NCBI RefSeq assembly: GCF_000092065.1
Contig: NC_009373.1
Location: forward strand, 62,001-126,000
DNA: 64,000 bases
Reading direction: 5' to 3'
Source: Ostreococcus lucimarinus CCE9901
Taxonomy: Eukaryota; Chlorophyta; Mamiellophyceae; Mamiellales; Bathycoccaceae
Below the pieces are notes generated by a model. It had not been told where the DNA came from. It searched no databases and saw only the letters and a program-made list of their open reading frames with translations. A program made the position numbers and the translations under genes. This document shows positions 36,819 to 44,842 of this stretch, piece by piece; position 1 is the stretch's first letter, and every line of letters begins with the position of its first letter.

Positions 36819-36833
36819 GCGAAGCGTCGCACA

Positions 36834-38696
36834 ATGGCGCGCTGGAAGCGCCGCGCGGCCGCCTCGCGCCGCGCGTGCGCGATCGCGGCGTGCGCGATGG
36901 TATTGTCGACCCGCACCGCGCGCGCCGCGCCGACGCGCTCCAGATTCGCGACGCGACGGCTCGACGACGATCGATTCGCGGCGCCCGTCGTGACGCGCGC
37001 GACGCCGCGGCGAGGCCACGCGAGCGGCGGCGCCGACGTCGCGGTCCGCGGCGCGCGATTCGCGTCGGACGCGTCGCGCGTGCGGTGCGCGTTCGCGTTC
37101 GACGACGGCGAGGTGGTGGTGACGCGAGCGACGGCGGCGCCGCGCGACGAGACGACGCGCGAAAGCGAACGCGTCGTCGTCTGCGTCGCGCCGCGCGCGC
37201 GACGCGGCAAACGCGGCGCGGCGCAGATATTGCTGAAAAACGGCGACGACGGCGCGTGGAGCGGGACGGCGGGGAACTGGGCGTACGGCGATGGGAACAC
37301 GTTCGCGACGTACGAGTACGACGACAGCGACCCGGGGTGCTACGGGTGTCGAGGATCGGCGACGGCGATCGCGAGTCGGCCGAGGGAGACGTGGGCGTTG
37401 GTGGGGGATCGCGCGGTGAACGCGGGACCGGCGGAGGGAGGGACGACGATTCGCGTCAAGGCGTTCGGCGCGAACGCGAACGCGAACGCGGTCGGCGGGA
37501 CGTTTTATCCGGGCGCGAATTTAAAGTGCGGCGTGGCGTGCGCGACGACGGTCGGCAGCGGATGGCTGCGGGTCACGATGCCGGCGAAGTGGATCGCGTA
37601 CGACGAGATCGAGTGCGTGACGCCGAGGTGGCCGGGGATCGGGGCGACGAGCGGGACGCCGTCGACGACGTGTCACGTTCGAGCGTCGAACGACGGCGGC
37701 GAGCGATTCGACGATCTCGTCGCGGCGGGGGGGGACGGCGATGGGACGTTCGCGACGCCGATGGCGAACGCGGCGAAGATTGACTTCACGTACGACGCGA
37801 GCGGCGCCGCGCCGAGCGTGAGCTCGGTGGAGACGTCGCGCGCGCCCGCGGCGAGCGCGCGGGGCGCGCGGGGACCGTTCGACGGCGGGACCGTGGTCAC
37901 CGTGCGAGGGAGCGGGTTTTTATCGAGCTCGAACTTGGCGTGCAAATTTTTCGATCCGCTCGGGAACGAGGTCGTGGTGCGCGCCTCGTACGAGAGCTCG
38001 AGCGAGGTTCGATGCGCGTCGCCGTCGCAAATCGCGAGCGTCGACCCGTACGCGGTGGATTACGTCGCGATGACGTCACCGTGCTACGCCTCCGCCGTGC
38101 ACGTGTCGAACACCGGTCTCGTCGGCTCGTGGAGCGCCGCGAACTCGGCGCCGACGGCGCAGTTCTTCTATTGCGACTTGTACGTCGACTCGAGCGCGGC
38201 GTCGGCGTCGAGCGCCGACGGGAGCGCTCTGAAACCGTTCGACACGATTCAACGCGCGCTGCAGTCAGCCTTGACCGGCGTCCAGAGCGCGAGCGACACG
38301 CACATCGGGCGCGAGTTCGCCCTCGCGAATCCCACGGCGAACGCGCTGTTGAACGCCGACGTCGTCCGGCTCGCCCCCGGCGCGTACGCCGGCGCCGGCG
38401 CCGTCAGGCTCGTCGCCGACCCCACGTCCTCGGTCCGCGTGCGCGCCGCGACGGGCGTCGCGTCCGCCGCCGCCGACCGCGCGTACATCGATTGCGAGGG
38501 CTCGAACCCACTCTTCGCCGATCTCGACGCGCAGTCGTCGTCGTCGCGCGTCGCCGTCGTCGTCGACCCCGACGTCGCCGTCGTTCGATGTCGCGACGCC
38601 GACGCGAGCGTCTACGGCGTCGAGAGTTGCGAGACCATCGTCGCGACCGATGGGTCGGGCGTCACCGCGCGGACGTGTAATTTCGCCGCCGCCTAG
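36834..38696 (+). CDS. Secreted protein with IPT/TIG domains
   Basis: 620 residues from the ATG at 36834. The hydrophobic segment SRRACAIAACAMVLSTRTARA acts as a signal peptide. Two IPT/TIG-like units are visible: AGPAEGGTTIRVKAFGANAN with a long beta part ending near ECVTPRWPG, and RGPFDGGTVVTVRGSGFLSS ending near VRCASPSQ. The C-terminal ~180 residues open with FYCDLYVDSSAASASSADGS, then LNADVVRLAPGAY, which looks like the start of a pectate-lyase-type beta-helix (a right-handed solenoid) cut short. No membrane anchor follows. IPT domains mediate surface or extracellular recognition. A tRNA gene lies 181 bp after the stop. Confidence 0.75.
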   Translation: MARWKRRAAASRRACAIAACAMVLSTRTARAAPTRSRFATRRLDDDRFAAPVVTRATPRRGHASGGADVAVRGARFASDASRVRCAFAFDDGEVVVTRATAAPRDETTRESERVVVCVAPRARRGKRGAAQILLKNGDDGAWSGTAGNWAYGDGNTFATYEYDDSDPGCYGCRGSATAIASRPRETWALVGDRAVNAGPAEGGTTIRVKAFGANANANAVGGTFYPGANLKCGVACATTVGSGWLRVTMPAKWIAYDEIECVTPRWPGIGATSGTPSTTCHVRASNDGGERFDDLVAAGGDGDGTFATPMANAAKIDFTYDASGAAPSVSSVETSRAPAASARGARGPFDGGTVVTVRGSGFLSSSNLACKFFDPLGNEVVVRASYESSSEVRCASPSQIASVDPYAVDYVAMTSPCYASAVHVSNTGLVGSWSAANSAPTAQFFYCDLYVDSSAASASSADGSALKPFDTIQRALQSALTGVQSASDTHIGREFALANPTANALLNADVVRLAPGAYAGAGAVRLVADPTSSVRVRAATGVASAAADRAYIDCEGSNPLFADLDAQSSSSRVAVVVDPDVAVVRCRDADASVYGVESCETIVATDGSGVTARTCNFAAA

Positions 38697-38877
38697 CCCC
38701 CGCGCGCGCGCGCCGTCGACGCGCGCGCGGCGACCCGCGACCCGTAACACCGCGCGCGTGCGCGCGCGCGTCCCGGTGGCCACCCCTTTGAGTCCCAATT
38801 CGACAACACCCCCCAAGCGCCACGGAACAGTGGTATCATCGAACCGATCGTCGAATGCCGTATTTCGATGGCACTGA

Positions 38878-39005
38878 GCCCCATTAACTCAGTTGGTTAG
38901 AGTGTAGTGCTTATATCCGCCCGGATGTGCCCGAGTCGCGCGCGCGCGCGACGGACGCCTACGCTGGAAACGCTAAAGTCGCGAGATCGAGGCTCGCATG
39001 GGGCA
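38878..39005 (+). tRNA. tRNA-Ile(UAU) with a 54-nt intron
   Basis: A full cloverleaf folds: acceptor 38878-38884 with 38998-39004 (seven pairs), D stem ACTC/GAGT around AGTTGGTTA, anticodon stem TAGTG/CGCTA (one G-T pair), T stem GCGAG/CTCGC, discriminator A39005. The loop is C32 T33 T-A-T A37 then intron 38916-38969 then A38, so the anticodon is UAU, reading AUA. The intron is at the canonical position between bases 37 and 38, where eukaryotic nuclear tRNA introns lie. Mature length is 74 nt. The T-loop reads ATCGAGG, with A instead of the usual T at position 54. A T6 terminator follows at 39010. Confidence 0.9.
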
Positions 39006-39009
39006 GCTC

Positions 39010-39015
39010 TTTTTT
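39010..39015 (+). terminator. RNA polymerase III terminator
   Basis: A run of six T lies 4 nt after the 3' end of the tRNA-Ile gene, the normal polymerase III stop signal. Confidence 0.8.
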
Positions 39016-39221
39016 ATCGCGCGTCGTCGTCGTCCCGACGCGCGCGATTCGCGCGCGCGCGCGCGCGTCGCGTGCGCGACGAGCGTCCTGGAGTCGTCGC
39101 ATATAACGTATTTTAAGTGGTATCACTCGACATCTGCGTATACTATATATCGTCTGACTATAACCCATACCCGTGTGTCAGAACACCTGCATTCGCGCCA
39201 CATCGCGACGCGCACGCGTCC

Positions 39222-39749
39222 ATGGCGCCCGTCGACGGCGCGGACGACCGCGACGCCGACGCGCTCGCGTGCGGATTGCCCACGAACGTCTTCGTCCGCC
39301 CCGCGGGCGCGCGCGAACCCGCGGACGTCGTCGACGAGGTCCTGGACGCGCTGCGCCTCGACGCGCTGCGACGCAGTCACGCGCTGCGCGCGCCGCGCGA
39401 TCGCCTGCGCGTGACGCTCGCGGCGTACGCGATGGATCTGCTGTACAGATTCGCGAACGAAGCGAGGTGCGAGACGAAATCGGGGGCGATGAAGCGCGCG
39501 ATGGAGGACGCGCTGGGGCGATTCGCGTGCCCGGGGGACGCGGATTACGACTTGGCGAGCGTGTGCGCGGCGCCGAGGACGGACGAGGAGCGGGAGCGGT
39601 ATCGAAGGTTCGTGCGAAGGTGTCGAGAGGCGATCGCGGTGAGGATGGTGGAGCGGTGTTACGTCGCGGAGGATGGGACGAGGGATAAATTTTGGATGGC
39701 GTTCGCGAGGCGACGATTTTTAAACCGACCGCCGCCGAAGATTTCGTGA
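39222..39749 (+). CDS. ARPC3-like subunit of the Arp2/3 complex
   Basis: 175 residues from the ATG at 39222. The helical core reads DVVDEVLDALRLDALRRSHA, then RLRVTLAAYAMDLLYRFANE, then AMEDALGRFACPGDADYDLA, and ends with AVRMVERCYVAEDGTRDKFW then ARRRFLN. Position by position this follows ARPC3 (p21-Arc): the IVDEAIYYFKANVFF block, the IYITLYISECLKKL helix, the FPIPGEPGFPL element and the KWWTCFVKRQFMN ending. The complex nucleates branched actin. The length is normal for the family (about 175-178). The AT-rich block at about 39098-39180 upstream is a likely promoter. Confidence 0.75.
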   Translation: MAPVDGADDRDADALACGLPTNVFVRPAGAREPADVVDEVLDALRLDALRRSHALRAPRDRLRVTLAAYAMDLLYRFANEARCETKSGAMKRAMEDALGRFACPGDADYDLASVCAAPRTDEERERYRRFVRRCREAIAVRMVERCYVAEDGTRDKFWMAFARRRFLNRPPPKIS

Positions 39750-39831
39750 GCGATGGATCGATCGCGCGAGCGGTGTTCGGTGTTGTGACAAGAGTACATG
39801 GCGATGCTTTATTTCGGGACGCGACGCGACG

Positions 39832-40938
39832 CTACGAAGATGGGAACGAAAACACGTCCGCGGGATGACCGCCGTCGCCGCCGGGGTTGATTCGATTCGC
39901 TTGCTTCAACGCCAGCGCCTCCTCCTCGCGCACTTGACGAATCAGCTCGGCTTGGTGCTTCAGTCGCTCGGCGCGGTCGATGTCCAGCTGCGTCGCCGCA
40001 CGCGATGCGCTCTTTCCTTTTCGCGTCGCCGACGCGTCGCCCGCGTCCATCATCTCGACGTCGTCGGCGCTCGCCGCGTCGACGGCGCCGGCGGCGATCC
40101 ACTCGTGCGCCAACGCTTGCTCCGCGCTCAACCGCTCGTTGGCGTCGGTTTCGAGTAAACCAGCGACTAAACTCTTCGCGGGATTACTGATGAAATCCCA
40201 CACCCCGGGCTCCAAGTGATAGATGCCGTCGCGTATGTTTTGATAAAGCACGCTCTCGTCTTCGTGATCGAACGGCGAGTACCCGCTCAAGAGGGCGAAC
40301 AAAATCACCCCCACGCTCCACATGTCGCACGCGGGAGAGTAAAACTCGTTCTCGTCTTTCGACGTCTCCAATTCTAAAATCTCGGGCGCGATGTACAGCG
40401 GGCTCCCGCACACCGTTCGCATCGTCTGTCCCTCGGGCTTGAACCGCGCCAACCCGAAATCGATGAGCTTCACCGTCGGTCGATCCCCGTCGTCGCTCAA
40501 CAAAATATTCTCCAACTTCAAATCTCTGTGCACGATATCTCTCGCGTGCATGTGCGCCACGGCGTGCAACACCTGCGCGATCACCGACCGCGCCTCGTCC
40601 TCCGCGAACGACCCGACGCGCGACACGCGTTCGAGCAACTCGCCGCCCTGGACGAGTTCGCAAATCATAAACACGTTTCGATCCGTCACGTACGTCGCGT
40701 ACAGCTCCACGACATTCACGTGTCGTATCTCCGAGAGCACCTCCACCTCGCGATCGAACGATCGATCCGTCGGCGCGTACTTGCTCTTATCCACCACCTT
40801 GATGGCCACGTCTCGCCCCGTCGCCTTTTCCCGCGCGCGCGCCACCGTACTGAACCCTCCCGTACCGATCTTCTCCAGCACCTCGTACGCGTCCGTGATC
40901 GTCGTCACGTCTTTGCATCGCACGAGTTTACCCCTCAT
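39832..40938 (-). CDS. CaMK-like serine/threonine protein kinase
   Basis: 368 residues. The kinase domain (about 18-282) has the glycine loop IGTGGFSTVARAREKATG, VAIKVVDKSK, HRDLKLENILLSDD, IDFGLARF, and the activation segment CGSPLYIAPEIL. The catalytic and metal residues (Lys in VAIK, HRD, DFG) are intact. The core resembles CaMK/DCLK/CDPK kinases, but no EF-hands follow; the C-terminal ~85 residues form a charged helix (RAATQLDIDRAERLKHQAEL) possibly a coiled coil or autoinhibitory segment. Stress or calcium signalling is inferred. The start at 40938 puts the glycine loop about 24 residues in. Confidence 0.9.
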   Translation of the reverse strand: MRGKLVRCKDVTTITDAYEVLEKIGTGGFSTVARAREKATGRDVAIKVVDKSKYAPTDRSFDREVEVLSEIRHVNVVELYATYVTDRNVFMICELVQGGELLERVSRVGSFAEDEARSVIAQVLHAVAHMHARDIVHRDLKLENILLSDDGDRPTVKLIDFGLARFKPEGQTMRTVCGSPLYIAPEILELETSKDENEFYSPACDMWSVGVILFALLSGYSPFDHEDESVLYQNIRDGIYHLEPGVWDFISNPAKSLVAGLLETDANERLSAEQALAHEWIAAGAVDAASADDVEMMDAGDASATRKGKSASRAATQLDIDRAERLKHQAELIRQVREEEALALKQANRINPGGDGGHPADVFSFPSS

Positions 40939-41427
40939 CCCTCGGAAGAGACCTCCTTCGTCGTCGCGCGTCTCGCCGTCGCGCGTCCTCGTCGCCGCCC
41001 CGTCCCGAGCGCTCGCCGTCGCCGCGCGAATCCTAAATCCCTCTCGTATACACCGCGCGCGCCCTCGATCGCCTCGCGCGTCCCCCCGACCCGGTCGTCA
41101 CCGCTCGAATCGCGCTCTCCGAGTGTCGCTCGATCGTTTTCGGCCGAGCCCGCGTCGCGGTCGGCGTCGCGCGCGCGCGATTCGCCAATCACAATTCACC
41201 AATCCGACCCGAAAATCGCCGTCTCCCGCGTCGATGCCCACCTAGTCGAGCGCTCGACCGCGTTCGCGACCGCCGAGTCGACCGCGTTCGCGCGCTCGAC
41301 GATCGACGCGCGCGCGCCGCGCTCGAACGCGTCGCGGTGCGCCGATCGCGATCGGCATCGCAAAACTAACAACGACCGTCGACCGCACTGATCGTCGCGC
41401 GAAAATATCTTCCGCGACCAGGACGCG
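40939..41427. other. 489-bp divergent intergenic region
   Basis: It separates the kinase and cornichon starts and is GC-rich throughout with a mildly AT-rich stretch near 41200-41215. Just before the cornichon ATG a cactgatcg...ccag sequence at about 41387-41421 resembles an intron branch and acceptor, with gtgcg at 41337 as a possible donor, so a 5'-UTR intron is possible. No gene is supported here. Confidence 0.4.
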
Positions 41428-41958
41428 ATGACCGCGCTCGACGCCGCGGCCGCGGCGGACGAGGCGCTGTCCACGGTGTGGCGCTTCGCGACGTACGCGC
41501 TCGCGGCGCTGCTGTACGGGTTCGCGCTGTTCGTCAACCTGTACGTCCTCGCGGCGCTCGACGACCTGCAGGCGGACTTAGTGAACCCGCACGACGCGTC
41601 GAGGCGGATCAATCGATTGGTGAATCACGAGATCGCGGCGCACGCGTGCGCGAGCGCGCTGATGCTGTGCGGCGGGCACTACGCGCTGTTCGCGGCGAAC
41701 GCGCCGATGATGTACTGGGAACATAAGCGGCGCGAGGCGAGGACGCTGCGGATAGACGCGACGGAGATATTCGCGCGCGCCGATAGCGAGAGGAAGATAC
41801 GAACGCGAAAATTGGCGTTTTTAGGGGTCGTGGAGCTCATCGTGGCGTACAGGGTGACGCACAGCGCGGCGCACGCGCTGTTGACCAAGGCGGGACGGGA
41901 GGCGGCGGCGAAGATTTTGAGAGACGCCGCGCACTCGCCCATGTATCACATGTTTTGA
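41428..41958 (+). CDS. Cornichon/ERV14 family cargo receptor
   Basis: 176 residues with three or four membrane helices. Family blocks are FALFVNLYVLAALDDLQADL, then NPHDASRRINRLVNHEIAAH, and further DATEIFARADSERKIRTRKL. The acidic-lumenal loop after helix 1 with NPHDASRRIN matches the NPY-x-xxxRIN hallmark, and DATEIF matches the DVTEIF hallmark. Cornichon proteins select membrane cargo for COPII vesicles at the endoplasmic reticulum. The Ala-rich N terminus is the only unusual part. The next gene lies convergently downstream, 185 bp away, with TGTAA near 42079. Confidence 0.85.
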   Translation: MTALDAAAAADEALSTVWRFATYALAALLYGFALFVNLYVLAALDDLQADLVNPHDASRRINRLVNHEIAAHACASALMLCGGHYALFAANAPMMYWEHKRREARTLRIDATEIFARADSERKIRTRKLAFLGVVELIVAYRVTHSAAHALLTKAGREAAAKILRDAAHSPMYHMF

Positions 41959-42143
41959 CGATCGCGCGCGTGATTTTACATTCGCGATTACGCGGCGCTG
42001 AGTATCGGATCGGGCGTCGCTTCGCGATCGCGCGGTTCGCGTTTTTAGCGACGATTCGTCGACGCGTCGACGCGTAATCAATGTAATCAATCAACGCGAT
42101 TCTTAATAAATGAACGCGCGATTCTTACGACCCGCGCGCGCGC

Positions 42144-42719
42144 TCACCCCCCGTTCGGATCGTCCCGCGTCTTGATCACCCCGTACGCGCTCGAGAACGC
42201 CAAAAACCCCCCCACGAAGGGCGTGAAGAACGGATACAGCCGCTCGCTCACGAACCCGTCCACCGCCTCCGGCATCTTCCCGAACGCGCTCACCCCCAAG
42301 ACGACCCCCAAAACGAATATCACGCCCACGTACGCGAACAAAAACGTCACGTACGCCTCCTCGGTCTCCTGCCCCATGGTCTTCTCGCGCTTCCCCAGCA
42401 GCGCGTCCACCGCCGGCGAGTCCACCTCCACCGTCGCGCGTCGCGTCGTCTTCCCCCGTCGTCGCTTCGACTTCGATCGCGGTTCGTACGCGAACGCACG
42501 CGGTTCCGCGCCGTCGCGTTGTGCGTCTTCGCGTCGCGCGTCGTCGACGTCGTCGTCGCGCGTCGCGTCGTCGTCGTCGTCGCGCTGTTGTTCCGCCCAC
42601 GTCTTCTTCGCGCAGATTCGCGTCGCCGGCGGTCGACGCGCCGTCGTTGGACGTCGCGCGTCGACGCGACGTCGCGAGTGTGCGTCGGCGCGAGCGCGCG
42701 CGAGGATTCGCGTCGCCAT
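42144..42719 (-). CDS. LPA2-like plastid membrane protein (photosystem II assembly)
   Basis: 191 residues from the ATG at 42719. Residues 1-45 form a transit peptide rich in Arg, Ala, Thr. A charged linker leads to two membrane helices: VTFLFAYVGVIFVLGVVLGV and a C-terminal one around PFFTPFVGGFLAFSSAYGVI. The element FVSERLYPFFTP followed by SAYGVIK matches the plant LPA2 element FVKYVYPVFTP...TAYGVLK as I recall it. LPA2 helps the CP43 subunit enter photosystem II in thylakoids. Two strong hairpins lie 160 bp upstream of the start. Confidence 0.75.
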   Translation of the reverse strand: MATRILARARADAHSRRRVDARRPTTARRPPATRICAKKTWAEQQRDDDDDATRDDDVDDARREDAQRDGAEPRAFAYEPRSKSKRRRGKTTRRATVEVDSPAVDALLGKREKTMGQETEEAYVTFLFAYVGVIFVLGVVLGVSAFGKMPEAVDGFVSERLYPFFTPFVGGFLAFSSAYGVIKTRDDPNGG

Positions 42720-42879
42720 CGTCGCGAAGAGCGGTGCGACGTCACCGCGGGCGTCCGCGTCAAGCGATGGATCCGGCCGCGCTCTAAACCCTAGACGACC
42801 GATCGAGATGCGACGACCGATCGCGACTCGACCGCGTCGGACGCGGCGACCGCGAATGCAAACACATCCCACGCGCGCG

Positions 42880-42952
42880 GTGTGTTGTACGACGACGATA
42901 TCGTCGTCGTATAACACACCCATTTACTTTTTAGTACACCAAAAAGTAAATG
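42880..42952. repeat. Two tandem inverted repeats (hairpins)
   Basis: First, 42880-42899 and 42900-42919 are nearly perfect inverted copies (20-bp arms with one mismatch, no loop), centred on acgat/atcgt. Second, catttacttttt at 42921 and aaaaagtaaatg at 42941 form a perfect 12-bp stem with an 8-nt loop. Both lie upstream of the LPA2-like gene. They could be regulatory, or the ends of a decayed small transposon. Confidence 0.9.
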
Positions 42953-43141
42953 CAATTATGGTATTTCATTATTTCATACGAGTACCCCATAACGACGAGT
43001 CGTGACCCATACGGTAAAAATATCACGTCCCGCCAGTCCGGTCCCCATATACTATGAGATTTGTTACGATATATGTACACAGCGTGCGGTGCGGCGGGTG
43101 GATGCTCGGTCGTGCGGGTGTGGATGGTGTGGTGTCTTGAT

Positions 43142-43159
43142 GACGAGTCATGACTCGTC
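43142..43159. repeat. Perfect 18-bp palindrome
   Basis: gacgagtcatgactcgtc is its own reverse complement. A related half (cgacgagtcgtgac) appears near 42993. The site lies between two minus-strand genes, near the 3' end of the Cys-rich unknown. Confidence 0.85.
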
Positions 43160-43187
43160 GTATGTATGGCACATGTGACACGGCGCC

Positions 43188-44003
43188 TTACATGTCGCCG
43201 CGAATCTGCGGGTACGGATGCGTGCAATAGCCGGTCGTTTCGTCCACGAACTGTCTCGCGCAGTTGCACGGCGGTTCATTGGTGACTATGAGGCCGGAGA
43301 GATGGGGCTCGGTGGACAACGCCGCCGCGTCCTCATCGTTCAGAGCGATCACGATCCAGCGCTGATAGACGCGTTGGGCCTTGTCCCCGTTTGATCTCAA
43401 GTAAGAGTGCGACTGCGTCTTGACGTACACGTGATACTTTTCAAACCTCGCGTTCGCGTTGGTTTGCCACTCGCGAAGAGCCGCGTCGAACGCTTTGCAT
43501 CGCCGCTCCCTGAGTGGAAATTTCTCACCTTCCTTTCTCATGAAGAAGGGAATCAAACAGCCGACGGTGAGCAGGCTGCCGAAGAAGCAGCCCACAATAT
43601 TGGGAGTCTGCGCGATGCACCCGCGACAACCAGCCTCGGGGAAATGTTCGTTCTCGATCGCGTCGAGCTGCTCGACGAACACGTCGTGATACTCTTCCGG
43701 AGACATTCCGACGGCTTCGAGCGCGCGCGGCGTCTTCGTCATGTCCGCGCGCCGGAGCATTTGACGCGGTCCGAAGCATCCCTGTCCGCCGTACATCGTC
43801 AGGTTCAATCGCACGACCACCTTTACACCGTCCTTCCCTTTGCCGTACACCTCTCGCTTACGCCATTGGGGGCCCAATTTCTTCATTTCTTTGGCCATTT
43901 TGGCGCAACATCCCATCGGTGGCGCCTCTTCGACCTCGTCCTTCGCAGTCGTCATCCCCGCGGGCGAGGGCGCGCGATTCACGTCCGCCCCCGTCGACGC
44001 CAT
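43188..44003 (-). CDS. Cysteine-rich protein of unknown function with one membrane segment
   Basis: 271 residues. It has twelve or so cysteines in small groups: MGCCAKM at the start, GGQGCFG, AGCRGC, a hydrophobic run with Cys (TPNIVGCFFGSLLTVGCLIP) that could cross a membrane, and EPPCNCARQ and TGYCTHP near the end. The polar part after the hydrophobic run (REWQTNANARFEKYHVYVKT) is alpha/beta. I do not recognise a family; it may be lineage-specific. The repeats of C-x-C and C-x-x-C suggest metal binding or lipidation (the N-terminal GCC could be palmitoylated), both speculative. Its stop is 468 bp from the LPA2-like start. Confidence 0.65.
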   Translation of the reverse strand: MASTGADVNRAPSPAGMTTAKDEVEEAPPMGCCAKMAKEMKKLGPQWRKREVYGKGKDGVKVVVRLNLTMYGGQGCFGPRQMLRRADMTKTPRALEAVGMSPEEYHDVFVEQLDAIENEHFPEAGCRGCIAQTPNIVGCFFGSLLTVGCLIPFFMRKEGEKFPLRERRCKAFDAALREWQTNANARFEKYHVYVKTQSHSYLRSNGDKAQRVYQRWIVIALNDEDAAALSTEPHLSGLIVTNEPPCNCARQFVDETTGYCTHPYPQIRGDM

Positions 44004-44345
44004 GGACGCACGCGACGCGATCTGCGCGCCGCAATTCCTCCGCCGGAAAACCGGAGGACTCTAAACCCTACTAAAAATCGAGTTTCAGAAAAGGCCCGTT
44101 TTTGGAAGCATGCTAGTGGAACCTGAGTAAAAAGTGGCCAATTCTACAGTCCATGCTCGTACGGTTTTTCATAATACTTTATATCATTATCATATATACC
44201 GAATGTCCGAACACACACACACACCATCGCATCGCTAGGGGTGCTTGAATCCGGTATTGGGAATTTCCCAATACGTATCGGCGTATTGGGCCGGTATCGG
44301 CCGAATGTCCGAACGCGTAAATCGTATGGGCAAACAGTATTAAAC

Positions 44346-44415
44346 AGCTGATACGAGCTGATACGAGCTGATACGAGCTGATACGAGCTGATACGAGCTG
44401 GTACGAGCTGGTACG
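44346..44415. repeat. 10-bp tandem repeat agctgatacg, seven copies
   Basis: Five perfect copies of agctgatacg (44346-44395) are followed by two copies with agctggtacg. The unit length, about one helical turn, would place any bound protein on one face of the DNA. Confidence 0.92.
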
Positions 44416-44446
44416 ACGGTGGCGAATCGAATCGAATCGACACATC

Positions 44447-44792
44447 GCACTCGTCACGCGTATTATACGACAATACATACCGTACAACACCCCACACGAA
44501 TACCATCAATCATCAATCAATCGCGCGCACGACAAAAGACATCGACGCGCGTCCGACGACGCATCGCCACGACCCACCACACGGCACTCGTCACGCGTAT
44601 TATACGACAATACATACCGTACAACACACCACACGAAACCCATCAATCAATCGCGCGCACGACAAAAGCCATCGACGCGCGTCCGACGACGCATCGCCAC
44701 GACCCACCACACGGCACTCGTGACGCGTATTATACGACAATACATACCGTACAACACACCACACGAAACCCATCAATCAATCGCGCGCACGC
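44447..44792. repeat. ~130-bp tandem repeat, about 2.6 copies
   Basis: Units begin with gcactcgtcacgcgtatta-type sequence at 44447, 44584 and 44714; spacings are 137 and 130 bp. Copies 1 and 2 share the tail gcatcgccacgacccacca; the third breaks after about 80 bp, just before the start of the GATA gene. The first copy has small insertions. The repeated part includes potential transcription start sequence for that gene. Confidence 0.88.
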
Positions 44793-44842
44793 ACCGTTCG
44801 AAATCGCGCCTTAGCGCGTCATTCCCGTCGACGCGCCGCGTC

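Larger units (their letters stand above)
42720..43187. other. 468-bp intergenic region rich in inverted repeats
   Basis: Besides the hairpins and the palindrome listed separately it has an AT-rich block at 42955-43080 (TATTTCATTATTTCATAC, TTTGTTACGATATATG) and GT-rich sequence at 43085-43130. No gene is supported. Confidence 0.5.
44004..44842. promoter_or_regulatory. 839-bp repeat-rich divergent intergenic region
   Basis: From the left: an AT-rich promoter-like block (ACTTTATATCATTATCAT) with gaatgtccga at 44201-44210; an inverted repeat gtattggga/tcccaatac at 44254-44274; a second ccgaatgtccga at 44301-44312; then the 10-bp and ~130-bp tandem arrays listed separately. Together they lie between two divergent genes, so they probably carry both promoters. 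No coding region is supported. Confidence 0.6.

Noticed and set aside
36243-36833. Upstream frame of the IPT gene
   Set aside because: Antisense shadow of the DUF501 gene, Arg/Pro-rich, without signal peptide.
42880-42952. Bacterial-type terminator or riboswitch
   Set aside because: The setting is eukaryotic nuclear, and there is no T-tract or gene order consistent with such control.
44447-44792. CRISPR-like array
   Set aside because: The ~130-bp units are directly adjacent tandem copies with no short repeat-spacer pattern, and the genome is eukaryotic.
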